64,000 bases of DNA from Papaver somniferum. Taxonomy: Eukaryota > Streptophyta > Magnoliopsida > Ranunculales > Papaveraceae. A program made the position numbers and the translations under genes. Below, piece by piece: positions 1 to 12,207 of the stretch (position 1 is the stretch's first letter; every line of letters starts with the position of its first letter). The notes beneath the pieces were generated by a model, which made no database searches, had not been told where the DNA came from, and saw only the letters and a list, made by a program, of their open reading frames with translations. The DNA is taken from positions 163,818,339 to 163,882,338 of the forward strand of contig NC_039366.1 in the NCBI RefSeq assembly GCF_003573695.1, given 5' to 3'.

Positions 1-38
<38 letters not shown>
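1..38 (+). repeat. Poly-A run of internal region, unit A (cut by window edge)
   Basis: At least 38 adenines, then CGATGTATATATTCAG, the same junction as in units B and C. The left limit is outside the window. Confidence 0.9.
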
Positions 39-39
<1 letters not shown>

Positions 40-163
40 GATGTATATATTCAGAAGAAAAAAAAATCATCAAGTATTTTTCAATTCCATCCTCTCTTGT
101 TCCAAAAATAAAAGAGAGTAGTCAATGTAAATAAGAGTCATGTAAAGAGTCATTTTTTGTGTT

Positions 164-361
164 TTATTGTAATAAGCAAGGAAGGGTGTATGCCATTGAT
201 GTACAACGCGAGTAATTGTGAAATACCTCCAACTCATTCACAATTCTCGTAAAGTCCGGACAGCTAGCTAGATTTCGACCTTGGTTCTTAGCCTGAGAAA
301 CTATCTCTTGGTGATTAGTAGTCATAACTTCAGATCTTTCTTTACACATGTGTAGATACAC
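164..361 (-). other. Conserved small antisense ORF in internal region (unit A)
   Basis: A 65-codon open frame on the minus strand starting MYLHMCKERSEVMTTNHQ. It recurs at 3830-4027, 8041-8250 and 11663-11875. Its residues are almost unchanged, but the DNA itself is almost unchanged too, so this is not evidence of selection on protein. No family is recognised. It could be a fossil of the 3' end of the parent element or chance. Confidence 0.25.
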
Positions 362-693
362 TTTACACTCTTATCACTTGTCTTTTTTTTGTTATCAGTG
401 CTAGGATTTTGCCTTTGATAGCTAGATTGACATCTCCATTTTGCTGTGAGCTTAAACTGTCTTGCACATGTCACATTTGATGGAATCTGAGCTTATATTT
501 TGACCTAGAACTTTGTAGGTACGTTCTAAGCAAACCTTCACGAGACTTAACTCGTCCACTAGGGACACTTAGTGGTTTAAAAGGCTTAGTGCATACGCTA
601 AATGCGTTCGAGAGACCAGCGACAGTGGTATAGGTAGGATTTCCTTAGTTTTGTTTTACTTGAGGACAAGTAAAATTCAGGTTTGGGGGTATT

Positions 694-3206
694 TGATGAG
701 TGCCAAATATTGTATATATTTATCCCTTTTTGTTGGCATTTAACTCATATGTTGTGCATTAATTCTACATTTTATCAAATATTCTGTATTTTCATTGTTT
801 TCAAGAATAAATATTTTTCTTACTTAATTTTGCATTTTTAGGTTGTAAATAAAGTTTGGATGAATTGCGGAACGAAAAGAGCAGAAAAGTAGTGAAAAGC
901 CGGGAGGAATTACACAAGGAAGCCGCGAAGAATGTTGTGCACAAGACCAAAAGGCTAGAAGTGGGCTTGAATAAGGAAGAGATTTGTCCTTAAAGAAGAA
1001 GTGGGCTCAACATATCCTAAGCCCAAACTTATTTCCCAAAACTAAACCCATTTTCCAAGCCCAGAACTCCAAAACCCAAACCCATTCGTTTGTAGCCGTC
1101 AGATTGGATCCATCTCATCATCCAATGGTCGCTTCATCATCGTGCATCGAAGTCTGAAGCTCCTGCTAAACACTACAGCACCTAACTCCATCTGGAGCCG
1201 TCAGCTTAGTTGTATCTCGCAATCCAACGGTCTCTCCAAGCTTCATCCCATCGCGCCGTTCATTTAAATCCAAATATGATCATCCGATGATTTCCCTCTC
1301 GCTGTGCATCAAACTCGCTACACTTGCCTCACACCCTAGCACGAAGCACCTATACCCAACCAAACACTTCCTACATCCCAAAACACTCGAGTCTTCTCCT
1401 CCCTCTCAACCTCTCTGTCCGCCACCATCACCTCCACCTGCTACTGCCACTGCCATCGCCACCACCTACACCAACTGCCACCAACTACCCCCCATATCTG
1501 CAAAAACCCATCCACCTAGCCTTTATTGTTTCATCAAACCCACACTCACGCCTCTGAACCCTAGGGTGTGGAGTTTATGAAGTAATTCATGCTAGACACA
1601 GCAGCAGGAGCGTGAGAAGAATCAGAGCAGAGAGATAAAGCATGGGTCGACGATGTGGTGAAGACCTGTCAACCAAATTAGGTAAAAAAAATCAAACCCT
1701 AGGTCTGTAAAATTAGGGTTTTTAATTTAGGGTTCATAGGTCCCTTTTTGTATAAATTGAACACAAGGGGGGAATTTGGGGAAAATGTATAGAACTATAA
1801 ATTGAGAGCTGGGGTGTTGTAGAAAACTGTTCTTGGATTAACCAAGTAACCAATTAGGGTTAAATTTCAGTTTTGATATTTTAATTTTAATTCAATTTAG
1901 TTCCAGTTTCAATTTAGGTTTGTTTTAATTTTCAATTTCAATTTCAATTGTTATGTTTTAATTCCATGTGTGATGTTTAAATTTCTGTTTTTATGGTTTA
2001 ATTTCATGTTAGGGTTAGTTTTAATTTCATGTCAGGGTTAATTTCAATTTCATGTTATGTTAGATTTTAATTTTAGTTTCAATTTCAATCTTGTGCTATG
2101 ATAATGATAGACTGTTAGTCACTGTTTTGAATCTCTTGTTTTGTCAACTGTTAGCTTCTCAAATGTTAGGATTAGTTTACTGTTGTGTGTCAATGCTAGG
2201 TTAGAGCCTTAGAGCATTGAGTTGATTGAGCAGTGGGGAGAAACTAGTGCTCACTAGTGACTGTGAGCAAGCTGGTTCTCTTCCCACTCTAGATGAATGC
2301 CTAAAGCCATTGCCTTGGCTTTCCTTTTTTTCCTTTTTTTTACTTCACTGTCTTCTTCACACCTCTGCCCTTGGCTTAGGCCTTGGTTCCATTGTTCTTG
2401 TTTAGTTTCATTGTTCTGTCACTGTCACATTTACTTCACTGCTTTGGTTTTTCTCTTTGCTTCATTTCCATTGTCTCATTATTTCACTACCATCTTCATT
2501 GCTTTGTAAATATCACAGTTTCACTGCCACTATTTGCTCTTGCTTCTCTTTTGTTTCTCCTGTTCTTGTTACTGCATTCACTGCTTTTACTACTTGCTAC
2601 TGCCTTGTTCTCCCCTAGTGCTCTGCTGCCTTGTCTCCCCCTGCTGCTGTGCACTTGCCCTTTGCACTGCTGCTGCTCTCCCTTTCCCTGATGAGCATCT
2701 GCTGCATTACCCTTCTGCGGCTGCTGTGCACTGCTTCTGCTACTGCTGAAGCCCAGATTCATAACAAAAGCCCACTGTGGACTTAATAAAAGCCCAGGTT
2801 CAAGGCCCGACCACAGTTCAGGTTAAGGCCTAAGGCTCAGTTCACTACACTGAGCCCAAGCCCAAATTCCAAATCAAAGGCCCAGTTCACATTACAAGGC
2901 CCAGTGCAATTCCAAAGGCTAAAAGCCCAGGTTTATAGCTACAAAGCCTAGTTCACAGTTCATTCCAAAATCATTCAAAGGCCCAAGGCCTAAAGCACTT
3001 CATCATTACAAACAAACCCACTAAGCCCAAAGCACAATTAGAAGCCCAATAGCAATTTAGAGCCCAAATAGCTAGAAACTCCAAACACCCCCAGTCTCTG
3101 TGGATCGACCCGTACTTGCACGAGCTACAACTGACGACCGTGCACTTGCGGTATTACTGTAGGCCCGTTTCATTTCACTTCAATTTTAGACGCTTTCCCG
3201 GGTCCA
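694..3206 (+). mobile_element. LTR1 of the array
   Basis: 2513 bp, TG at 694-695 to CA at 3205-3206. The polypurine tract GGTTTGGGGGTATT lies directly upstream and a doubled primer site directly downstream. A TATAAAT at 1751-1757 could be the promoter of the R region (weak). The many short open frames inside (for instance 1287-1580 and 2297-2691) lie in pyrimidine-rich LTR DNA and show no protein family. LTR3 has exactly the same length with only scattered base differences. Confidence 0.9.
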
Positions 3207-3262
3207 CCAAGTTTTTGGCGCCGCTGCCGGGGACACCAAGTTTTTGGCGCCGCTGCCGGGGA
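3207..3262 (+). promoter_or_regulatory. Doubled primer binding site (tRNA-Asp type)
   Basis: The 18-mer TGGCGCCGCTGCCGGGGA occurs at 3216-3233 and again at 3245-3262, each inside a direct repeat of about 29 bp starting ACCAAGTTTTT. It matches the primer site of plant Athila-type Ty3/gypsy elements, complementary to the 3' end of tRNA-Asp. One copy follows the LTR as expected; the second is a tandem duplication. Confidence 0.88.
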
Positions 3263-3270
3263 GTTACGAT

Positions 3271-3305
3271 CTTCAAGGTGTATAGCCTCGATCTACACCT
3301 TGAAG
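3271..3305 (+). promoter_or_regulatory. 12-bp perfect inverted repeat beside the primer site
   Basis: CTTCAAGGTGTA (3271-3282) pairs perfectly with TACACCTTGAAG (3294-3305) across an 11-base loop, 8 bases after the second primer site. In retroelement RNA this is where packaging or dimerisation structures are expected. The role is inferred. Confidence 0.6.
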
Positions 3306-3563
3306 CACGCGCACGATCTACCAATACATGTATAGCCTCGATCTTCAAGGTGTTTGATAGGAAGTTACGATTGCCAATCACTTTAGAATACTGAACGAAA
3401 CTTGACTAGCTTGTTCTTTGGTTGGTTGGGATAGAAGGTGAAGGTTACATTAAGAAAGACAACCATCGAATTTAACTGGGTGCATCAAAAAGGGCTACCT
3501 CTTGCAAAGTGTCATGTAATCTTTTGTTTCCTTTTGTATATGTATCAAAAGTGTTTCCTTATT

Positions 3564-3692
<129 letters not shown>

Positions 3693-3829
3693 GATGTATA
3701 TATTCAGAAAAAAATATCAGAAAAATACAAAAAAATCAAGTATTTATCAATTCCATCATCTCTTGTTCCAAAAATAAAAGAGAGTAGTCAATGTAAATAA
3801 GAGTCATGTAAAGAGTCATCTTTTGTGTT

Positions 3830-4027
3830 TTATTGTAATAAGCAAGGAAGGGTGTATGCCATTGATGTACAACGCGAGTAATTGTGAAATACCTCCAACT
3901 CATTCACAATTCTCGTAAAGTCCGGACAGCTAGCTAGATTTCGACCTTGGTTCTTAGCCTGAGAAACTATCTCTTGGTGATTAGTAGTCATAACTTCAGA
4001 TCTTTCTTTACACATGTGTAGATACAC
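3830..4027 (-). other. Conserved small antisense ORF (unit B)
   Basis: 65 codons, same residues as the copy at 164-361. See that entry for the reservation about whether it is coding. Confidence 0.25.
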
Positions 4028-4358
4028 TTTACACTCTTATCACATGTCTTTTTTTGTTATCAGTGCTAGGATTGTGCCTTTGATAGCTAGATTGACATCT
4101 CCATTTTGCTGTGAGCTTAAACTGTCTTGCACATGTCACATTTGATGGAATCTGAGCTTATATTTTGACCTAGAACTTTGTAGGTACGTTCTAAGCAAAC
4201 CTTCACGAGACTTAACTCGTCCACTAGGGACACTTAGTGGTTTAAAAGGCTTAGTGCATACGCTAAATGCGTTCGAGAGACCAGCGACAGTGGTATAGGT
4301 AGGATTTCCTTAGTTTTGTTTTACTTGAGGACAAGTAAAATTCAGGTTTGGGGGTATT

Positions 4359-6357
4359 TGATGAGTGCCAAATATTGTATATATTTATCCCTTTTTGTTG
4401 GCATTTAACTCATATGTTGTGCATTAATTCTACATTTTATCCCATATTCTGTATTTTCATTGTTTTCAAGAATAAATATTTTTCTTACTTAATTTTATAT
4501 TTTTAGGTAATAAATAAAGTTTGGATGAATTGCGGAGCGGAATAGAGCAGAAAAGTAGTGAAAAGCCGGGAGGAATTACGCAAGGAAGCCGCAAAGAATG
4601 GAGCACACGTCCAAAAAGCTAGGAATGGGCTCAAGAAGGAAGAATTGTTCTTAAAGAAGATATGGGCTTGGCATACCCAAGGCCCTAAACCCTTACCCAA
4701 ACCCATTTTCTATAACCAAAACCGCCTCCATCTTCAGCCGTCGGATTGGATCCATCTCATCATCCGATGGTCGCTCCTTCATCGCGCATCAAAATCTGAA
4801 GCTCCTGCAAAACACCATAGTGCCTAAATTCCAAGCCTTCAGATTAGATCACATTTAGATCCTACGGTCGCTTCTTTGCCTGCGCATCAAACCTCGATAC
4901 TTCCGCTTAACACTACAACACCTAACTCCATCCGGCACCGTTAGTTTCGTTGTATATCTGCATCCAACGGTCTCTGCCAGCCTCTTCACTTTTAGCCGTT
5001 AGATTGATCTATCATCTCCACATCCCACGGCTCATCCTCGCTGTTCATCCAATTTGCTACAACCGCCCAACACCCGAGCACCCGATACCTATACCCATAC
5101 CAAACATCCCCTTCCCCTTCTTCCATCGACATCTTCTCTTTCTCCCTCACCCTCTGCAACCACCATACCCTGCCGCACCACCATCACCACCACCTTCTCC
5201 TCTGTCATCTCCACCAAACGCCGCCAACAACTCTCTCCACCAAACCGTATCTACCCACATCACCCCCCATACCCTACATATATCTCTAGCCACCTATTTT
5301 ACCCATTTCCCCTCTAATTTTCCCTTGAAACCCTAGGTGGGAAATTAGTAAAATAGGTGAGGCTATAAGACTGAATTGGAGCAGGAGAAGGACTGAGAGA
5401 AGGCAAAGAAGGATGGGTCGACGTCAATTTGAAGATTAGGTGAGTAATTTTAGGATTTTCAAAACCCTAATTTACTGTTTTGGGGGTTTTTCTTTTAAAG
5501 TGTAATTGGGTATAAATATGGGTTGTGGGTGTTGTTGTAAAGCATGCTGGGTTAGCCAGCTTCACTCTTGTAGAGAACTGGACTAGCCAGTTTCTCATTT
5601 GTTTCATGTTTACACTGTTGGTTCATATGTTTATCATGTTTTTGTATTTGCTCACCATATGTGTGTTGTTTGAATTATCTTGTATGATGAATGTTAATGT
5701 TGTTTATATGTTGAGCATGAGCTAAATTGTTGCAGCTGAGGTTTAGATGAAACCTCAGTGCACTGTCTGATAGTGGAATGCTAGGTTAGAGCCTTAGGAT
5801 GCATTGTTTTGATTGAGCAATGGGAGAAATTAGTGCTCATAGCAAGCTAATTCTCTTTCCATTCCATTTGTATGCTTAGTGCACTGTTTTGATTGAGCAA
5901 TGGGAGAAATTAGTGCTCATAGCAAGCTAATTCTCTTTCCATTCCATTTGTATGCTTAAGATCCTAATTTCAACCTGGAATTGCATTGCTTGGATAGGTC
6001 ACAAGGGTGGATTCAATTGCCTTAGTAACTTCTCACATTGCTTCCTGATCAGTTTATTTCCTTCACTGTTTTTTGCACTTCATATCTTGCTGTTTATTTC
6101 TTGTATTTTGAAGCTTGCTGTGCACTGAAATCAGTGCACTGCCTTCCCTGCCCTTGGCTCATAGCCTTGGTTCCTTGTTGTTTTACCATCTCTGTTTCAC
6201 TGTCACTGCAACCTTGTGACCTTGCATTTAGTTTTGCATCAATTATCAGCATAGTGAAACTTCAACTATACACCCCAAGTCCCTGTGGAGATGACCTGTT
6301 CTTGCACATACACACTACAATGACAACTGTGCAATTGCAGTTTAACATGTAGGCCTT
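4359..6357 (+). mobile_element. LTR2, diverged member of the LTR family
   Basis: The first ~450 bp match LTR1. After that the match fades to patches: the 'subject to hybrid' pyrimidine-rich block near 5050-5330, and a terminal block (about 6250-6345) that parallels the last 120 bp of LTR1. A segment of about 70 bp starting GATTGAGCAATGGGAGAAAT is duplicated at 5813 and 5889. The exact right end is unclear because the family terminus CGGGTCCA is absent. The short open frames (for instance 4558-4827, 4950-5336, 5525-5725, 6038-6352) show no family. Confidence 0.65.
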
Positions 6358-6390
6358 CTTATCCTTTGTCTTATTTTCTTACTCCTTTAA

Positions 6391-7206
6391 ATGCCTACCA
6401 GAAATTTGATACTAAAAGTGATAAAGGTATCTTCCTTGGCTATGCCTCTGATAGTCGTGGTTATGGAACCTTTGGGTTCAAATACATTAGGCGTCTCTGC
6501 CCCGACCTTAATGCATGATATGTCTTCTAGTATTCCATGTGATGTTTCCCCTGATGTGCCGATACACGAGAATAAATCTGTTGATGATGTTGATAATTCT
6601 GATTGTGATCTTGCCAATTTGATTGATGATTTTGAGCATGATGTGACATGTGTAGATGAGTTAGAAGATTTTGATTTGATTGATAATGATATGCCTATTC
6701 TTCTACCTAAGTCACAATCTGATGGCCTTCCACCCAACCTAGATTTGGTTTGTACCCATATTGTCAAACCGATTTTTCTGAAAATTCCTAATCTAGGATT
6801 GGAACTGTGTGCCTCCCAAGTCCTCTTGGACTATTTTGTTTCAAAATATAACACTTTTAAAGAGCCACAATTGGAATGCATTTCTTTGCCCATCCCGAAC
6901 AAAGTCCATTTTCAGTTAGACCTTGTGAATCCTGCACCCCTAAAATTGTTAGATTTTGTGCTTAAAAGTGAACCTGTTGAAAAATTTTGGTTTAGGGGTG
7001 ATTCATTCGGTTTTTCACTCTCACTCCCATTTAAGTCCAATTTTAGTGTTTTGAAACTTTCTATGTCTCTACACTTTTTCTTTTGGGTTGATCCTCAACT
7101 CTTTAGACTTTTGGTGTATGGTGAATTTTTTGTATATAATCCAGTAGATAAAATTTCTTTAAAACCCTTTTGTTCCTTTTGTATATATTTTGCTAATCCA
7201 ATATGA
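6391..7206 (+). CDS. Uncharacterised retrotransposon-associated ORF, 271 codons
   Basis: The only long non-repetitive open frame in the array. The N-terminal part to about residue 50 overlaps the copia fragment in a different frame, so the true start is probably later (Met at about residue 42). Residues 50-100 are very acidic (runs such as DDFEHDVTCVDELEDFD). The rest is rich in Leu, Phe, Pro and Lys with no clear transmembrane segment. A polypurine tract follows about 150 bp downstream, so it probably is the 3'-terminal ORF of a different Ty3-type element caught in the array. I recognise no domain. It could be the remains of a larger polyprotein. Confidence 0.4.
   Translation: MPTRNLILKVIKVSSLAMPLIVVVMEPLGSNTLGVSAPTLMHDMSSSIPCDVSPDVPIHENKSVDDVDNSDCDLANLIDDFEHDVTCVDELEDFDLIDNDMPILLPKSQSDGLPPNLDLVCTHIVKPIFLKIPNLGLELCASQVLLDYFVSKYNTFKEPQLECISLPIPNKVHFQLDLVNPAPLKLLDFVLKSEPVEKFWFRGDSFGFSLSLPFKSNFSVLKLSMSLHFFFWVDPQLFRLLVYGEFFVYNPVDKISLKPFCSFCIYFANPI
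6393..6470 (+). pseudogene. Fragment of Ty1/copia integrase C-terminal region
   Basis: One frame reads KFDTKSDKGIFLGYASDSRG, the motif around the integrase/reverse transcriptase junction of plant Ty1/copia polyproteins. The similarity stops soon after and the frame closes near 6525. It is a short fossil joined to the longer ORF in another frame. The call rests on this one motif. Confidence 0.5.
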
Positions 7207-7344
7207 TCTCGGCTGAAATATGTTGGATTTTTTTCCTTGAATAACGGAGTTTTAATTCTGCTTTCGCCGAAATCGGGTATTCTCTCTCCTTTTACTCTAC
7301 TCAGCATGTCCCTTTCCATATGTTGCATTTTAATTCTTTCCATA

Positions 7345-7390
7345 TTTTGAAACATTGAGGACAATGTTTAGTTTAGGTTTGGGGGTATAG
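7345..7390 (+). promoter_or_regulatory. Polypurine tract of a second Ty3/gypsy type
   Basis: ACATTGAGGACAATGTTTAG followed by TTTAGGTTTGGGGGTA resembles the 3' internal end of plant Ty3/gypsy elements. The expected LTR start does not follow. After about 245 bp of AT-rich DNA the array's internal segment resumes at about 7634. Confidence 0.5.
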
Positions 7391-7633
7391 AGTAGATACC
7401 ATGATAATTTGCCATAATTGAAAACGAACTCCTTCTTCTTTTTGAAAAAATTGAAAAATTCCAAAAAAAATTGAAAAATCAAAATAAAAAAGTAAAAAAT
7501 TAAAAAATCATAAAAATGGAGCTCATTTACCTTGAAATGTTGACTCTTGTGCAAATATGTAATTATTAGGAGTCTTAGTCTAGATATTTAGGCACCCTGA
7601 TTCTAGCACAATTCACATAGTGATAAGAAGTTT

Positions 7634-8582
7634 GCACGCGCACGATCTACCAATACATGTATGGCCTCGATCTTCAAGGTGTTTGATAGGAAGTTACGAT
7701 TGCCAATCACTTTAGAATACTGAACGAAACTTGACTAGCTTGTTCTTTGGTTGGTTGGGATAGAAGGTGGAGGTTACATTAAGAAAGACAACCATCGAAT
7801 TTAACTGGGTGCATCAAAAAGGGCTACCTCTTGCAAAGTGTCATGTAATCTTTTGTTTCCTTTTGTATATGTATCAAAAGTGTTTCTTCATGGAAAAAAA
7901 AAAAAAAAAAAACGATGTATATTCAGAAAAAAAGAAAATATCAGAAAAAATACAAAAAAATCAAGTGTTTATCAATTCCATTCTCTCTTGTTCCAAAAAT
8001 AAAAGAGAGTAGTCAATGTAAATAAGAGTCATGTAAATAGTCATTTTGTTGTTTCATTGTAATAAGCAAGGAGGATGTATGCCATTGATGTACAACGCGA
8101 GTAATTGTGAAATACCTCCAACTCATTCACAATTCTCGTAAAGTCCGGACAGCTAGCTAGATTTCGACCTTGGTTCTTAGCCTGAGAAACTATCTCTTGG
8201 TGATTAGTAGTCATAACTTCAGATCTTTCTTTACACATGTGTAGATACACTTTACACTCTTATCACATGTCTTTTTTTTGTTATCAGTGCTAGGATCGTG
8301 CCTTTGATAGCTAGATTGACATCTCCATTTTGCTGTGAGCTTAAACTGTCTTGCACATGTCACATTTGATGGAATCTGAGCTTATATTTTGACCTAGAAC
8401 TTTGTAGGTACGTTCTAAGCAAACCTTCACGAGACTTCACTCGTCCACTAGGGACACTTGGTGGTTTAAAAGGCTTAGTGCATATGCTAAATGCATTCGA
8501 GAGACCAGCGACAGTGGTATAGGTAGGATTTCCTTAGTTTTGTTTTACTTGAGGACAAGTAAAATTCAGGTTTGGGGGTATT
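7634..8582 (+). mobile_element. Internal region of unit C, truncated at its 5' end
   Basis: Homology to the internal region begins inside it (GCACGCGCACGATCTACC), just after where the hairpin would end. The primer site and hairpin are therefore missing. The poly-A run here is only 19 bases (7894-7912). It ends with the same polypurine tract before LTR3. Confidence 0.8.
8041..8250 (-). other. Conserved small antisense ORF (unit C)
   Basis: 69 codons; same core as the copy at 164-361, with a different C-terminus caused by a small indel. Confidence 0.25.
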
Positions 8583-11095
8583 TGATGAGTGCCAAATATT
8601 GTATATATTTATCCCTTTTTGTTGGCATTTAACTCATATGTTGTGCATTAATTCTACATTTTATCCCATATTCTGTATTTTCATTGTTTTCAAGAATAAA
8701 TATTTTTCTTACTTAATTTTGCATTTTTAGGTTGTAAATAAAGTTTGGATGAATTGCGGAACGAAAAGAGCAGAAAAGTAGTGAAAAGCCGGGAGGAATT
8801 ACACAAGGAAGCCGCGAAGAATGTTGTGCACAAGACCAAAAGGCTAGAAGTGGGCTTGAATAAGGAAGAGATTTGTCCTTAAAGAAGAAGTGGGATCAAC
8901 ATATCCTAAGCCCAAACTTATTTCCCAAAACTAAACCCATTTTCCAAGCCCAGAACTCCAAAACCCAAACCCATTCGTTTGTAGCCGTCAGATTGGATCC
9001 ATCTCATCATCCAATGGTCGCTTCATCATCGTGCATCGAAGTCTGAAGCTCCTGCTAAACACTACAGCACCTAACTCCATCTGGAGCCGTCAGCTTAGTT
9101 GTATCTCGCAATCCAACGGTCTCTCCAAGCTTCATCCCATCGCGTCGTTCATTTAAATCCAAATCTGATCATCCGATGATTTCCCTCTCGTTGTGCATCA
9201 AACTCGCTACACTTGCCTCACACCCTAGCACGAAGCACCTATACCCAACCAAACACTTCCTACATCCCAAAACACTCGAGTCTTCTCCTCCCTCTCAACC
9301 TCTCTGTCCGCCACCATCACCTCCACCTGCTACTGCCACTGCCATCGCCACCACCTACACCAACTGCCACCAACTACCCCCCATATCTGCAAAAACCCAT
9401 CCACCTAGCCTTTATTGTTTCATCAAACCCACACTCACGCCTCTGAACCCTAGGGTGTGGAGTTGATGAAGTAATTCATGCTAGACACAGCAGCAGGAGC
9501 GTGAGAAGAATCAGAGCAGAGAGATAAAGCATGGGTCGACGATGTGGTGAAGACCTGTCAACCAAATTAGGTAAAAAAAATCAAACCCTAGGTCTGTAAA
9601 ATTAGGGTTTTTAATTTAGGGTTCATAGGTCCCTTTTTGTATAAATTGAACACAAGGGGGGAATTTGGGGAAAATGTATAGAACTATAAATTGAGAGATG
9701 GGGTGTTGTAGAAAACTGTTATTGGATTAACCAAGTAACCAATTAGGGTTAAATTTCAGTTTTGATATTTTAATTTTAATTCAATTTAGTTCCAGTTTCA
9801 ATTTAGGTTTGTTTTAATTTTCAATTTCAATTTCAATTGTTATGTTTTAATTCCATGTGTGATGTTTAAATTCCTGTTTTTATGGTTTAATTTCATGTTA
9901 GGGTTAGTTTTAATTTCATGTCAGGGTTAATTTCAATTTCATGTTATGTTAGATTTTAATTTTAGTTTCAATTTCAATCTTGTGCTATGATAATGATAGA
10001 CTGTTAGTCACTGTTTTGAATCTCTTGTTTTGTCAACTGTTAGCTTCTCAAATGTTAGGATTAGTTTACTGTTGTGTGTCAATGCTAGGTTAGAGCCTTA
10101 GAGCATTGAGTTGATTGAGCAGTGGGGAGAAACTAGTGCTCACTAGTGACTGTGAGCAAGCTGGTTCTCTTCCCACTCTAGATGAATGCCTAAAGCCATT
10201 GCCTTGGCTTTCCTTTTTTTCCTTTTTTTTACTTCACTGTCTTCTTCACACCTCTGCCCTTGGCTTAGGCCTTGGTTCCATTGTTCTTGTTTAGTTTCAT
10301 TGTTCTGTCACTGTCACATTTACTTCACTGCTTTGGTTTTTCTCTTTGCTTCATTTCCATTGTCTCATTATTTCACTACCATCTTCATTGCTTTGTAAAT
10401 ATCACAGTTTCACTGCCACTATTTGCTCTTGCTTCTCTTTTGTTTCTCCTGTTCTTGTTACTGCATTCACTGCTTTTACTACTTGCTACTGCCTTGTTCT
10501 CCCCTAGTGCTCTGCTGCCTTGTCTCCCCCTGCTGCTGTGCACTTGCCCTTTGCACTGCTGCTGCTCTCCCTTTCCCTGATGAGCATCTGCTGCATTACC
10601 CTTCTGCGGCTGCTGTGCACTGCTTCTGCTACTGCTGAAGCCCAGATTCATAACAAAAGCCCACTGTGGACTTAATAAAAGCCCAGGTTCAAGGCCCGAC
10701 CACAGTTCAGGTTAAGGCCTAAGGCTCAGTTCACTACACTGAGCCCAAGCCCAAATTCCAAATCAAAGGCCCAGTTCACATTACAAGGCCCAGTGCAATT
10801 CCAAAGGCTAAAAGCCCAGGTTTATAGCTACAAAGCCTAGTTCACAGTTCATTCCAAAATCATTCAAAGGCCCAAGGCCTAAAGCACTTCATCATTACAA
10901 ACAAACCCACTAAGCCCAAAGCACAATTAGAAGCCCAATAGCAATTTAGAGCCCAAATAGCTAGAAACTCCAAACACCCCCAGTCTCTGTGGATCGACCC
11001 GTACTTGCACGAGCTACAACTGACGACCGTGCACTTGCGGTATTACTGTAGGCCCGTTTCATTTCACTTCAATTTTAGACGCTTTCCCGGGTCCA
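8583..11095 (+). mobile_element. LTR3 of the array
   Basis: 2513 bp, the same length as LTR1, differing only by scattered substitutions (for instance near 9133, 9191, 9464 and 9697). The polypurine tract is upstream and a doubled primer site downstream, as for LTR1. The near identity suggests recent duplication of the whole unit. Confidence 0.9.
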
Positions 11096-11151
11096 CCAAG
11101 TTTTTGGCGCCGCTGCCGGGGACACCAAGTTTTTGGCGCCGCTGCCGGGGA
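11096..11151 (+). promoter_or_regulatory. Doubled primer binding site (second copy)
   Basis: The same tandem pair of TGGCGCCGCTGCCGGGGA as after LTR1. The shared duplication shows that the two units derive from one another. Confidence 0.88.
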
Positions 11152-11159
11152 GTTACGAT

Positions 11160-11194
11160 CTTCAAGGTGTATAGCCTCGATCTACACCTTGAAG
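11160..11194 (+). promoter_or_regulatory. 12-bp inverted repeat beside primer site (second copy)
   Basis: CTTCAAGGTGTA at 11160-11171 and TACACCTTGAAG at 11183-11194, identical to the unit at 3271. Confidence 0.6.
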
Positions 11195-11452
11195 CACGCG
11201 CACGATCTACCAATACATGTATAGCCTCGATCTTCAAGGTGTTTGATAGGAAGTTACGATTGCCAATCACTTTAGAATACTGAACGAAACTTGACTAGCT
11301 TGTTCTTTGGTTGGTTGGGATAGAAGGTGAAGGTTACATTAAGAAAGACAACCATCGAATTTAACTGGGTGCATCAAAAAGGGCTACCTCTTGCAAAGTG
11401 TCATGTAATCTTTTGTTTCCTTTTGTATATGTATCAAAAGTGTTTCCTTATT

Positions 11453-11584
<132 letters not shown>

Positions 11585-11662
11585 AGTATTTATCAATTCC
11601 ATCATCTCTTGTTCCAAAAATAAAAAGAGATTTGTCAATGTAAATAAGAGTCATGTAAATAG

Positions 11663-11875
11663 TCATCTTTTGTTGTTTCTTTTGTAATAAGCAAGGAGGG
11701 TGTATGCCATTGATGTACAACGCGAGAAATTGTGAAATACCTCCAACTCATTCACAATTCTCGTAAAGTCCGGACAGCTAGCTAGATTTCGACCTTGGTT
11801 CTTAGCCTGAGAAACTATCTCTTGGTGATTAGTAGTCATAACTTCAGATCTTTCTTTACACATGTGTAGATACAC
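11663..11875 (-). other. Conserved small antisense ORF (unit D)
   Basis: 70 codons; core as at 164-361 with one substitution (HNF for HNY). Confidence 0.25.
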
Positions 11876-12207
11876 TTTACACTCTTATCACTTGTCTTTT
11901 TTTTGTTATCAGTGCTAGGATTGTGCCTTTGATAGCTAGATTGACATCTCCATTTTGCTGTGAGCTTAAACTGTCTTGCACATGTCACATTTGATGGAAT
12001 CTGAGCTTATATTTTGACCTAGAACTTTGTAGGTACGTTCTAAGCAAACCTTCACGAGACTTAACTCGTCCACTAGGGACACTTAGTGGTTTAAAAGGCT
12101 TAGTGCATACGCTAAATGCGTTCGAGAGACCAGCGACAGTGGTATAGGTAGGATTTCCTTAGTTTTGTTTTACTTGAGAACAAGTAAAATTCAGGTTTGG
12201 GGGTATT

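Noticed and set aside
1684..1740. Telomere-like CCCTAG/TTAGGG words in the array LTRs
   Set aside because: Only isolated words within AT-rich LTR DNA; there is no tandem TTTAGGG run.
1287..2762. Several 70-100 codon frames in LTR1, repeated in LTR3 and LTR4 (9176-10651, 12801-14494)
   Set aside because: They overlap in several frames and both strands in low-complexity pyrimidine-rich LTR DNA and have no family. Their conservation only reflects the near identity of the LTRs.
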